Of a stretch of DNA of 10,835 nucleotides, positions 5,747 through 10,597 are shown in pieces (position 1 is the first letter of the stretch; each line of letters opens with the position of its first letter). Both the position numbers and the translations under genes were made by a program. Source of the stretch: Patescibacteria group bacterium UBA6065 (GTDB lineage: Bacteria > Patescibacteriota > Minisyncoccia > Phycocordibacterales > UBA6065). Below the pieces are notes generated by a model that saw only the letters and a program-made list of their open reading frames with translations, made no database searches and was not told where the DNA came from. The DNA lies in NCBI GenBank assembly GCA_002428865.1, contig DIYB01000001.1, positions 14,476-25,310 on the forward strand, in the 5' to 3' direction.

Positions 5747-6116
5747 AGTATTCGAGGAGGAACATGCTGGGCATTCTTTGATGAATAATTTCTCGATATG
5801 CACAATATTTAAAACCCGAGAGTGAAAACCTCCATCCGCGAGCTGTCATACTGGCATTTAATGAAAGTGAGTCGCGGGTTTTGTCAAAGGTTCTCTGATC
5901 AATTTCTGCATCATGGAATCTGATACTAAAAACTCCCGATGCTGGACTCTGAGAAATTACTGCGTCAAATAATGCAACCGCTTTAATTTTTTTTCTCGAA
6001 AGAATGAAATACACCCAACACGTGCCGTTCCAAAAAATACCAGGAATGTTTATTGGGGCAAGCTTCTTGGGCGGCATCAGCTTCTGGAGAAGCAAAGAAC
6101 ACTCTGTGATTTGCAT
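5745..6116 (-). CDS. Hypothetical protein, 123 residues
   Basis: Not recognised. The frame begins MQITECSLLL at 6116 and ends with its stop inside a good minus-strand terminator, which is the main reason to think it is real. It contains a hydrophobic, aromatic stretch (GIFWNGTCWVYFILSR, about 26-41) followed by KKIKAVALFDAV, then a polar C-terminal half with ARGWRFSLSGFKYC. This looks like a small alpha/beta domain rather than a membrane protein. There is no Shine-Dalgarno sequence before the ATG. The gene stands alone between the tRNA-Gly insert and a rightward tRNA-like unit. Confidence 0.5.
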   Translation of the reverse strand: MQITECSLLLQKLMPPKKLAPINIPGIFWNGTCWVYFILSRKKIKAVALFDAVISQSPASGVFSIRFHDAEIDQRTFDKTRDSLSLNASMTARGWRFSLSGFKYCAYREIIHQRMPSMFLLEY

Positions 6117-6210
6117 TTTATTTCACACTATTCGTTTTTTATGAGATGTCAAATCATATGTTTTATACAAAATATAATTCTGTGTAACGACGTGATCCGG
6201 AACACCTCTT

Positions 6211-6239
6211 TTGACTCTGTAGGCATTTCTATGTAGTCT
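6211..6239 (+). promoter_or_regulatory. Possible promoter of the tRNA-like unit
   Basis: TTGACT (6211-6216), a 17-base spacer and TAGTCT (6234-6239). The -35 is good and the -10 poor. It would start transcription about 20 bases before the tRNA-like sequence. Confidence 0.35.
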
Positions 6240-6268
6240 GTGTATTAGAAAGACTTCAGTGGTGCTTT

Positions 6269-6348
6269 GGTGTGTTAGCTCATTGGTAGAGCGCTAGCTT
6301 CGCGAAAGCGCCTAGGGGATGTCGGTTCGATTCCGACACATGCCACCA
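6269..6348 (+). tRNA. tRNA-like RNA with an abnormal anticodon arm and encoded CCA
   Basis: Acceptor GGTGTGT pairs with ACATGCC (with U-G and G-U at pairs 3 and 4), D stem GCTC/GAGC, T stem GTCGG/CCGAC with loop TTCGATT, then discriminator A and an encoded CCA. The anticodon arm is not standard: 27 bases lie between the D and T stems' neighbours where about 22 are expected. They fold as CTAG/CTAG plus CGC-GAAA-GCG, a GNRA-capped stem, leaving no 7-base anticodon loop, so no amino acid can be assigned. It is the only tRNA in the window with genomic CCA, so a foreign origin or a non-decoding role is possible. Confidence 0.6.
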
Positions 6349-6414
6349 CGCGTCAGTGCCCGAAGCCTGTATGCGACGCAGAAGGCAATCTTCTGTGGAA
6401 TCAAAAGGCGTCAC

Positions 6415-6501
6415 ATGGAATACATCCTCGTGATTTATCCTGATGGCACGGTTGAGAGAGTATTGCTCGTCGAATATCTCTCCACTATTGCTATCAGGTA
6501 A
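6415..6501 (+). CDS. Micro-ORF, 28 residues, YPDGT motif
   Basis: MEYILVIYPDGTVERVLLVE and eight more residues, on the same presumed transcript as the tRNA-like RNA and followed by a terminator. A weak AAAAGG lies nine bases upstream. The frame is open back to 6319, but that part reads through the tRNA-like sequence. The core resembles the micro-ORF at 8701 (YVVHPDGTI), which is the best argument that it is translated. Function unknown. Confidence 0.4.
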   Translation: MEYILVIYPDGTVERVLLVEYLSTIAIR

Positions 6502-6531
6502 TCGGTTATATGGTGCCACAAGTCTTTCTTC

Positions 6532-6567
6532 AGGGGACCTGCTCGCATGAGCGGCCCCTTTTCTTTT
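6532..6567 (+). terminator. Terminator after the tRNA-like/micro-ORF unit
   Basis: AGGGG, CC and GCTC (6532-6544) pair with GAGC, GG and CCCCT (6549-6559) with two single-base bulges and a 4-base loop, followed by TTTTCTTTTT. Confidence 0.75.
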
Positions 6568-6598
6568 TGTGATACACAATGAGGCGATCAAGACAAAA

Positions 6599-6624
6599 CA
6601 AAAACCCCGATTACGGGGTTTTTG
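6599..6624. terminator. Terminator of the HU gene
   Basis: An 11-bp perfect stem (6599-6609 with 6614-6624; CCCCG/CGGGG with A/T tails) and loop ATTA. It reads as an intrinsic terminator on both strands and lies just beyond the HU stop. Confidence 0.8.
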
Positions 6625-6642
6625 TGTGATGCGTGAGGAGTT

Positions 6643-6915
6643 TTATTTGACCGCGTCCTTGAGAGCCTTTGCCGCGCGGAACTTTGGAACCTTCATTGCT
6701 GGCACTGAGATCGATTCGCCGGTGCGAGGATTTCGAGCCTGTCGCGCCTTCCTTGTCTTGACTGAGAAGATGCCGAGACCTGCGATTGAAACCTCGTCAC
6801 CCTTCCTCAAGCCGTCGACAATCGAATCAAATACCTTGTCGACAACCTGCTCTGCCTGGACCTTTGTGGTGTTCAAAACACCGTGTACTGCTTCTACGAT
6901 TGCTGCCTTGTTCAT
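6643..6915 (-). CDS. HU-family DNA-binding protein
   Basis: Histone-like protein that bends and packages DNA as a dimer. Its 90 residues equal the family length. It begins MNKAAIVEAVHGVL (helical dimer interface), has GLGIFSVKTRKARQARNPRTGE (46-67) forming the strand and DNA-binding arm with the conserved Arg-Asn-Pro, and ends in KVPKFRAAKALKDAVK. It lies alone on the minus strand with its own terminator. HU and IHF subunits share this fold; the RNPRTGE arm and length favour HU. Confidence 0.95.
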   Translation of the reverse strand: MNKAAIVEAVHGVLNTTKVQAEQVVDKVFDSIVDGLRKGDEVSIAGLGIFSVKTRKARQARNPRTGESISVPAMKVPKFRAAKALKDAVK

Positions 6916-6943
6916 AGTATGTTGTATAGCTACTAACTAATAA

Positions 6944-6977
6944 TGAGGGACTCCTCATACACATGACGCTGTGTATG
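6944..6977 (-). promoter_or_regulatory. Two adjacent hairpins in the HU mRNA leader
   Basis: TGAGG-GACT-CCTCA (6944-6957) and CATACAC/GTGTATG (6956-6962 with 6971-6977) lie 30-60 bases before the HU start. They share two bases, so only one may form fully at a time. No Shine-Dalgarno sequence was seen before the ATG. They may set leader stability or translation; this is a structural observation only. Confidence 0.4.
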
Positions 6978-7114
6978 AAAAACCTTCCGTGCTATCGAGA
7001 GGTTTAGGTCTGTAATAAGTATATAATAGGCCGTTTTTTGCGCAATGTGCCAAAAGAGCCATATCTGACAAGCCTGAAATAGAACACCGACCTCTCTCTT
7101 GCGTCTACATAACA

Positions 7115-7134
7115 AAAAACGGCTTCACAGAGCC
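7115..7134 (-). terminator. Terminator of the TrmB-like gene
   Basis: On the minus strand GGCT, 6-base loop, AGCC, then GTTTTTTG, ten bases after the stop codon at 7144. Confidence 0.7.
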
Positions 7135-7143
7135 ATATTCAGA

Positions 7144-7899
7144 TCAATGGTTCCAAATATAGTTGAACATTTTTCTGAATGTTTCATGTATGTATTTACT
7201 GTCGATCACTACGCTGATTATTCCTTCTTTAAAATTTGTTATGGTCACTTTATCTCCATATATGATTATTTGTGCAGGAATGTGAAGTTTTTCAGATGGT
7301 ATTTCTTTTCGGGTTATGAGGTATTTTTCGTCATCTGTTATATCTGTAGCTGTTTTTTGATTACCAAGGGGGGTTATGGCTTTTGTTTTTATGTTCTGAG
7401 CCACTTGCTTTTCTATCTGTTCTTTTATGAGGTGTAGCGCTTCTTCACGGCCTTCCTCGATGGGCGAACTTACTAGAAAAATATCTTGGCCAGTTTCTAA
7501 GATATCATCGTAGATTTTCTTCATACCCTCTACACCCTCATAAAATTGGATATTTGGCCTACCAAGCAGCAGGTTGTAGCTCGATGCCAGCGAGCCAAAC
7601 ACGGAGTTGAGGTTTTCGGAGGCTATAGAGCTTTCTTGCTTTCTCTTTTCGGCCAGATTCTTAATGACCTGCGGATGGGAGGGGAAGAAAAGGGTTATTT
7701 TGCCGACATTTCGCTTTTCAATGAGGCCCATAGCGATGAGCTGATCAAGGATCTTGTATGTAAGCGCTCGCCCTATCTGGGTTTTTGTCGAAATAATTTT
7801 GGCATTTGTCATGCCATTATTAAGGAGGAACATATATATCTTTGCCTGCTTATCACTTAGGCCAGCGTCTATTAGTATATTTTCATTTATATTTGTCAT
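7144..7899 (-). CDS. TrmB-family transcriptional regulator
   Basis: Winged-helix regulator of the TrmB type. The first ~75 residues form the DNA-binding domain (AGLSDKQAKIYMFLLNNGMT at 12-31, recognition-helix region RALTYKILDQLIAMGLIEKR at 44-63, wing KITLFFPSHP), followed by a helical linker (LAEKRKQESSIASENLNSVF). The C-terminal part begins IQFYEGVEGMKKIYDDIL (117-134), typical of TrmB effector domains, with FLVSSP as a strand. Met at 7899 is chosen because the domain begins there; 36 further in-frame residues up to 8007 run into the divergent promoter and look non-native. It faces away from the DUF1874-like gene, whose promoter at 7991-8018 it could control. The codons are AT-rich, unlike that neighbour. 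The ligand is unknown. Confidence 0.85.
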   Translation of the reverse strand: MTNINENILIDAGLSDKQAKIYMFLLNNGMTNAKIISTKTQIGRALTYKILDQLIAMGLIEKRNVGKITLFFPSHPQVIKNLAEKRKQESSIASENLNSVFGSLASSYNLLLGRPNIQFYEGVEGMKKIYDDILETGQDIFLVSSPIEEGREEALHLIKEQIEKQVAQNIKTKAITPLGNQKTATDITDDEKYLITRKEIPSEKLHIPAQIIIYGDKVTITNFKEGIISVVIDSKYIHETFRKMFNYIWNH

Positions 7900-7990
7900 A
7901 CTTTTGTGACAATATGAATATTGAATAGCAACGTTTTTCGTATAACCCTTATATTTAAGTAAATCATAGACGTTATTTAAAGTAAATGTA

Positions 7991-8018
7991 TTGACGAATC
8001 TATTCAATGTGCTATAAT
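7991..8018 (+). promoter_or_regulatory. Strong sigma70-type promoter
   Basis: TTGACG (7991-7996), a 16-base spacer and a perfect TATAAT (8013-8018). This is the best promoter in the window. Transcription would begin near 8025, giving a leader of about 78 bases with a small hairpin (GGTGT/ACACC). It reads toward the whole small-gene array. Confidence 0.8.
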
Positions 8019-8102
8019 TACAAGGTAACAGTTCGTTGAATTTCGCACAGTAAATGGCTTTAACCAGGTGTGCTCAAACAATACACCAGTACAGGAGATA
8101 TT

Positions 8103-8447
8103 ATGAAGACCTACTTCGGTTTCGGAATCGCCCCGTCGATGTTTCCCGCCAACTGCACGATCCGGAAGCAAGAGCTTTCGGTCGAGCAGGCCAGGGGAAT
8201 CATCGCCGAGGGTGTGGTGAGCTGCCTCAACCCCAGCCACAAGGTGTCGATCGACGTGATGGAGAACAAGTTCGGCGTCAAGGTGGAGATTCCCACCAAG
8301 GCCCCGAGCGTGGCTCTCGAGAACGGCGACCGCCTAGTGGTGATGGGTGTGAGCGGCCTGCCCCGCCTCGAAGGGCGGCACGAATACACGACGGACGAGG
8401 TGAACAGCGCGAAGTTCAGCTTCGCACTCTTCATTGTCTCCGAGTAG
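8103..8447 (+). CDS. DUF1874/STIV-B116-like protein, possible AcrIII-1-type ring nuclease
   Basis: The 114 residues fit the DUF1874 pattern known from archaeal viruses and many bacteria. MKTYFGFGIAPSMF corresponds to the family's Y-x-x-NAFS-x-NM start; VVSCLNPSHKVSIDV (38-52) to the -SIGH-x-ST- helix with a histidine (His46) near the catalytic position; ENGDRLVVMGVSGLPRLEGR (73-92) to the -GD-x-L-VV-x-Q-x-x-RL-EG- strand; and TTDEVNSAKFSFALFIV to the end. In the AcrIII-1 branch this fold degrades cyclic tetra-adenylate, the type III CRISPR messenger. Other members have no proven activity, and the alignment here is by eye. AGGAGA (8093-8098) precedes the ATG by four bases. The codons are much richer in G and C than those of the flanking TrmB-like gene, a sign of transfer. 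Confidence 0.62.
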   Translation: MKTYFGFGIAPSMFPANCTIRKQELSVEQARGIIAEGVVSCLNPSHKVSIDVMENKFGVKVEIPTKAPSVALENGDRLVVMGVSGLPRLEGRHEYTTDEVNSAKFSFALFIVSE

Positions 8448-8700
8448 TTCGTGAAAAACACCTGTAAAAAGGTTTGAACAAAGTCCGGTTCTGTAAAAGA
8501 AGGCAAAAAGGTTTTATGTGTTTGACCTAAACAGAACACTCCTCGCTCATGGAGGTCAATGAGCTACTTATCAAGTCCATAAGTAAAATTGTGGACTTGT
8601 AGGAAATGTTCTTCGTCAGAAAGGGGTAAAGGGGGGATGAAGACGTAGCATACACAGGCCAAGGTTCGCAAGAGGATCGAAAAAAATGAAAGGAGGCCTG
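8448..8700 (+). other. Structured spacer with three successive hairpins
   Basis: No gene is supported. GTTCTGT (8488-8494) pairs with ACAGAAC (8531-8537), GCTCAT (8545-8550) with ATGAGC (8559-8564), and CAAGTCCA (8572-8579) with TGGACTTG (8592-8599). The first pair resembles stem III of the downstream hammerheads (TCTGT/ACAGA), but no CTGATGA core lies between its arms. It may be a decayed or different module start. Confidence 0.45.
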
Positions 8701-8751
8701 ATGACCTACGTCGTGCATCCCGACGGCACCATCACGGTGATCAAGCGCTGA
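8701..8751 (+). CDS. Micro-ORF, 16 residues, HPDGT motif
   Basis: MTYVVHPDGTITVIKR, preceded by a perfect AGGAGG (8691-8696) four bases before the ATG, the strongest ribosome-binding site in the window. An in-frame ATG at 8686 would place that site inside the gene, so 8701 is preferred. It shares YVV-x-PDGT with the micro-ORF at 6415. Too short for family assignment; it could be a true micropeptide or a leader peptide for what follows. Confidence 0.5.
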   Translation: MTYVVHPDGTITVIKR

Positions 8752-8773
8752 TGCGCCCGTCCGTCGAGGGTCT

Positions 8774-8800
8774 CTGAATCAAACTATCCCCGACGCTAAA
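8774..8800 (+). repeat. Block related to the 3' end of the ORF at 9099
   Basis: Matches 9264-9290 at 22 of 27 positions without gaps. In the matching frame it would read SLNQTIPDAK against FLNTTISDDK, so it may be the leftover 3' end of a second copy of that small membrane protein gene. No start codon or upstream part of such a copy remains. Confidence 0.55.
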
Positions 8801-8901
8801 CAAGCCATACTGGTTTATTCGGCGATGAAGAGTGATGCCGGCCAGCTAGGAGAGACAACCTAGTAAAAAACTCTAGCCTCCTCGTCCGAGTCTAGTAATT
8901 A

Positions 8902-8964
8902 AATTTCAGTTTGGTTTCAAGCAAGGTTTCCCAAAACCTGCCCGAAAGTTGTAGTGGTCGAGTC
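8902..8964 (+). repeat. 63-base direct repeat, copy 1
   Basis: Starts AATTTCAGTTTG, contains the hairpin AGGTTT-CCCA-AAACCT, and ends GTGGTCGAGTC. Copy 2 (9575-9637) has the same length with few substitutions. Each copy ends about 22-25 bases before a hammerhead, so it may be part of the module boundary or a promoter/processing element. Confidence 0.8.
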
Positions 8965-8986
8965 AAGAACTCCCACTCCTTCCGGA

Positions 8987-9037
8987 TCTGTCGCAGAGTG
9001 AGTGCTTTGCCTGATGAGTCCAAAAGGACGAAACAGA
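8987..9037 (+). ncRNA. Type III hammerhead ribozyme 1 (intact)
   Basis: Self-cleaving RNA. Stem III 8987-8991 with 9033-9037 (TCTGT/ACAGA, open); cleavage triplet GTC at 8990-8992; stem I 8993-8998 with 9005-9010 (GCAGAG/CTTTGC) and loop TGAGTG; core CTGATGA 9011-9017; stem II GTCC-AAAA-GGAC 9018-9029; core GAAA 9030-9033. Every invariant core base is present. Cleavage is predicted after C8992, leaving the downstream ORF on an RNA with a 5'-hydroxyl end. Confidence 0.88.
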
Positions 9038-9052
9038 AAAGATCTTTTAGAG

Positions 9053-9106
9053 GTTTTCATAAGTTTTCTGCTCGCAGAATGTTGTTAGTAGAAAACTTAT
9101 GAAAAC
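9053..9106 (+). promoter_or_regulatory. Start-codon hairpin 1
   Basis: A 17-bp perfect inverted repeat (GTTTTCATAAGTTTTCT, 9053-9069, with 9090-9106) and a 20-base loop. The ATG of the next ORF (9099) lies within the 3' arm, so the folded RNA would hide it. No Shine-Dalgarno sequence is visible. Confidence 0.85.
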
Positions 9107-9293
9107 TAAACTATCAATCAGTATCCTGCTCCTCGTGTTTTTCCACTACGCCCTCGTATCGCAAAACACTAGGGCGTTCCTAGTGGCTAATGTGCTGTCG
9201 GTTTTTTTCCTCGCTACGGTTTTTGCAAGGTGGACGATGAGGCACAGCAGGCGTCGGAAGTTCCTGAATACAACTATTTCCGACGATAAATAA
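9099..9293 (+). CDS. Small membrane protein, 64 residues, unrecognised
   Basis: Two hydrophobic segments, ISILLLVFFHYALV (about 7-20) and AFLVANVLSVFFLATVFARW (about 26-45), are joined by a short polar turn, then a strongly basic tail (RHSRRRK) and an acidic end. This is a two-helix inner-membrane hairpin, a layout also seen in holin-like and toxin-like small proteins, but no family was recognised. The ATG is inside a 17-bp hairpin directly after hammerhead 1, so translation is probably controlled by RNA folding. A 27-base block resembling its 3' end lies upstream at 8774. Confidence 0.55.
   Translation: MKTKLSISILLLVFFHYALVSQNTRAFLVANVLSVFFLATVFARWTMRHSRRRKFLNTTISDDK
9264..9290 (+). repeat. 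3' block of the small membrane gene, related to 8774-8800
   Basis: Encodes LNTTISDDK; see the copy at 8774. Shared sequence in two consecutive modules suggests duplication within the array. Confidence 0.55.
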
Positions 9294-9298
9294 ACATA

Positions 9299-9537
9299 GG
9301 TGGATGATGAAGGATCAATCCACCGATCTGTAATGCAGCTTTGTTTCGCAATAGACAAAACGGTCACAAGCCCGTGTAAATGCAGAGTGAAGTAACTGAA
9401 CTAGGATGCATCCTAGGAAATGAGACAAGTGAGATAGCAGCTCTCATGTTTTCAGTCCCGCCCGAGAAGTGAATATCTCGGTAACAAGTTACGGGGATGG
9501 AGAAAGGGCCCTGGAAGGACGCGCCGCCAACCTTCCA
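9299..9537 (+). ncRNA. Candidate structured RNA, family unknown
   Basis: Dense complementary segments: GGTGGAT/ATCCACC (9299-9305, 9318-9324), the 16-base palindrome CTAGGATGCATCCTAG (9401-9416), ATGAGA/TCTCAT (9420-9425, 9442-9447), GTCCC/GGGAT (9455-9459, 9494-9498) enclosing CCGAGA/TCTCGG (9462-9467, 9476-9481) and GTAAC/GTTAC (9481-9485, 9488-9492), and TGGAAGG/CCTTCCA at the end. The order suggests a multi-branched RNA of about 240 bases. It matches no family that I recognise. Confidence 0.4.
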
Positions 9538-9574
9538 CCACATCAGATTATTTAATTGAATAGTTGTGGTGCTC

Positions 9575-9637
9575 AATTTCAGTTTGTTTTCAAGCAAGGT
9601 TTCCCAAAACCTGACCGAAGGTAGAAGTGGTTGAGTC
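9575..9637 (+). repeat. 63-base direct repeat, copy 2
   Basis: Same length and start (AATTTCAGTTTG) as 8902-8964. The hairpin AGGTTT-CCCA-AAACCT is identical, and the differences are scattered single bases and short runs. It ends 25 bases before hammerhead 2. Confidence 0.8.
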
Positions 9638-9662
9638 GCATTGTGATTCCTGCTCCCTTCGG

Positions 9663-9715
9663 TTGCTTCTCGGAATGTGTATCCCAACTGATGAGTTCGA
9701 AAGGACAAAAAGCAG
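9663..9715 (+). ncRNA. Hammerhead ribozyme 2, decayed copy
   Basis: Stem III 9663-9668 with 9710-9715 (five pairs plus a wobble), site TTC at 9667-9669, stem I 9670-9675 with 9682-9687 (four of six pairs; C/A and A/C mismatches), loop TGTGTA identical to ribozyme 3, core CTGATGA 9688-9694, stem II GTTC-GAAA-GGAC 9695-9706, then AAAA (9707-9710) where GAAA is required. Loss of G12, the proposed general base, should nearly abolish cleavage. All three defects are single transitions. Confidence 0.68.
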
Positions 9716-9729
9716 AAGTTCTTTGAAGG

Positions 9730-9784
9730 TTAGTTGGTTGAATGTTGAATGCACCAATAATGTTTTTAACATTCAGCCAACTAA
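9730..9784 (+). promoter_or_regulatory. Start-codon hairpin 2
   Basis: Seventeen pairs (TTAGTTGGTTGAATGTT, 9730-9746, with 9768-9784), one a G-U wobble, and a 21-base loop. Here the ATG (9789) is four bases beyond the 3' arm rather than inside it. Confidence 0.82.
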
Positions 9785-9788
9785 AATT

Positions 9789-10046
9789 ATGAATATAATT
9801 ATATATGCTACTACCTTGAGTGCTACTGGAGATGTCCATTCGGACATCCCTATTGTGGCATTCACTGGTCGGCACTCTGCAAGGCGTGCTGACCGAGCTG
9901 TAAAAAAGCTGTCTGGACATCGGACACGCTTTGAAAGGGGTTCGCAGACCAAGCCGTCTCTTTTTTGGACACTTCCAGTGTCCAACAAGGAATTGGCCGA
10001 CGCCTGGGAACCCTGTTACAGGCTGAGGGTACGCATATCTGAATAA
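9789..10046 (+). CDS. Unrecognised small protein, 85 residues
   Basis: Begins MNIIIYATTLSATGDVHSDI, has a basic middle (GRHSARRADRAVKKLSGHRTRFERGSQ is rich in Arg and Lys, about residues 27-53), then SLFWTLPVSNKELADAWEPC and a basic C-terminus. No domain was recognised. The frame is open upstream to 9627, but that runs through hammerhead 2 and the hairpin, so ATG 9789, the first after the hairpin, is chosen. No Shine-Dalgarno sequence. It is the only gene of its module. Confidence 0.5.
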   Translation: MNIIIYATTLSATGDVHSDIPIVAFTGRHSARRADRAVKKLSGHRTRFERGSQTKPSLFWTLPVSNKELADAWEPCYRLRVRISE

Positions 10047-10058
10047 GATTCGGAGTCC

Positions 10059-10140
10059 GATCCACTTGGCAACAGAATGGATCCGTTTAACCATTCGTAA
10101 AATGGTTATCTTGTAGAGTCTACGGACATTCGCGGACTCT
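10059..10140 (+). other. Three hairpins in the place where a hammerhead would be expected
   Basis: GATCCA/TGGATC (10059-10064, 10078-10083), AACCATT-CGTAA-AATGGTT (10089-10107) and AGAGTC/GACTCT (10115-10120, 10135-10140), followed by TTCTTTG (10151-10157), the same short motif that links hammerheads 2 and 3 to their hairpins. No CTGATGA core is present. It could be another self-cleaving or processing RNA, or the remains of one. Confidence 0.4.
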
Positions 10141-10172
10141 TTGGATAAAGTTCTTTGTAATGAATGTTGATG

Positions 10173-10229
10173 TGTTAGCCATAAGGATTTGTTTCTCCAA
10201 GTAAGAGATATAAATCCTTATGGCTAACA
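10173..10229 (+). promoter_or_regulatory. Start-codon hairpin 3
   Basis: An 18-bp perfect inverted repeat (TGTTAGCCATAAGGATTT, 10173-10190, with 10212-10229) and a 21-base loop. The ATG of the next ORF (10220) is inside the 3' arm. This is the one hairpin without a hammerhead before it. Confidence 0.85.
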
Positions 10230-10402
10230 TCATTAAATACATGTCGCGGCGCTCAATTCGAGCGCACGCCTCTTGCCCATCAGAAAGGGCTGGAGATACG
10301 GTTGCGAAATTGAAGCGCGAGCTTCGTCGCACCCTCCGTCGTCGCCTCAAAACGATTGACGATCATGGGCAGTCCCTGGTCGCAGGGACATATTGGTTCT
10401 AA
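10220..10402 (+). CDS. Unrecognised basic small protein, 60 residues
   Basis: MANIIKYMSRRSIRAHASCP, then a helical, highly basic stretch (about 29-44, ending RRRLK), and an aromatic end (GTYWF). It could bind nucleic acid, but no family is recognised. The start lies within hairpin 3. A 7-bp hairpin GTCCCTG/CAGGGAC (10372-10389) sits in its last codons. It is followed after 22 bases by a second gene with its own ribosome-binding site, so this module has two genes. Confidence 0.5.
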   Translation: MANIIKYMSRRSIRAHASCPSERAGDTVAKLKRELRRTLRRRLKTIDDHGQSLVAGTYWF

Positions 10403-10424
10403 ACATCAACAAAATAGGAGGATT

Positions 10425-10580
10425 ATGAAAATCAACATAAAGGCCCCGGGCCGCATGGATGCCTACAAATCCGTGCGGAAAGCCCTTCCGCCACCGTCAA
10501 AAGCATTCGGTGTGGGCAAGGGCAGAGGCGGCTACGATCGCAAGCGCGAGCGGTGCGATCTCAGGAAGGAATTCGCGTGA
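10425..10580 (+). CDS. Unrecognised basic small protein, 51 residues
   Basis: Starts MKINIKAPGRMDAYKSVRKA, then a proline turn (LPPPSK), a glycine-rich stretch (GVGKGRGGYDRKRERCD) and an acidic-basic end. AGGAGG (10416-10421) lies three bases before the ATG, and the start is not in a hairpin, unlike the first genes of the modules. The codons are GC-rich. The Gly/Arg-rich centre suggests RNA or DNA binding; the function is unknown. Confidence 0.6.
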   Translation: MKINIKAPGRMDAYKSVRKALPPPSKAFGVGKGRGGYDRKRERCDLRKEFA

Positions 10581-10597
10581 TATTTTCTAAGGCTCCT

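Larger units (their letters stand above)
8752..9098 (+). other. Spacer with repeat blocks, a hammerhead and a start-codon hairpin
   Basis: No intact gene. It carries a 27-base block related to the 3' end of the next ORF (8774-8800), a CTAGG/CCTAG hairpin (8846-8863), the first copy of a 63-base repeat, and hammerhead 1, and it ends in the hairpin that covers the start of the ORF at 9099. Confidence 0.7.
9294..9788 (+). other. Long spacer: folded region, repeat copy 2, hammerhead 2, hairpin 2
   Basis: No coding frame on the plus strand is supported, and the minus-strand frames here read through the ribozyme and repeats. It holds the structured segment 9299-9537, a CACCAC/GTGGTG hairpin near 9537-9571, the second 63-base repeat, the decayed hammerhead and the second large hairpin. 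Confidence 0.65.

Noticed and set aside
5438..5803. Minus-strand open frames across tRNA-Gly(TCC) and its insert
   Set aside because: Antisense of the tRNA and GC-rich insert (GGGSRTRVYCLEG type), not a protein.
8054..8467. 137-codon frame overlapping the DUF1874-like gene
   Set aside because: An off-frame reading of GC-rich DNA with an Arg/Gly/Pro-rich product; the other frame has the ribosome-binding site and a family match.
8488..8537. Fourth hammerhead, suggested by GTTCTGTA and AAACAGAAC
   Set aside because: The arms resemble stem III, but there is no CTGATGA, no stem II and no GAAA after a stem II.
8698..8704. CTGATGA at the micro-ORF start
   Set aside because: No stem II, GAAA or cleavage triplet in the required places; it is the start-codon context.
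9579..10094. 171-codon minus-strand frame
   Set aside because: It covers repeat copy 2, hammerhead 2, hairpin 2 and the 85-residue ORF, all read on the plus strand; no ribosome-binding site, and low-complexity junctions.
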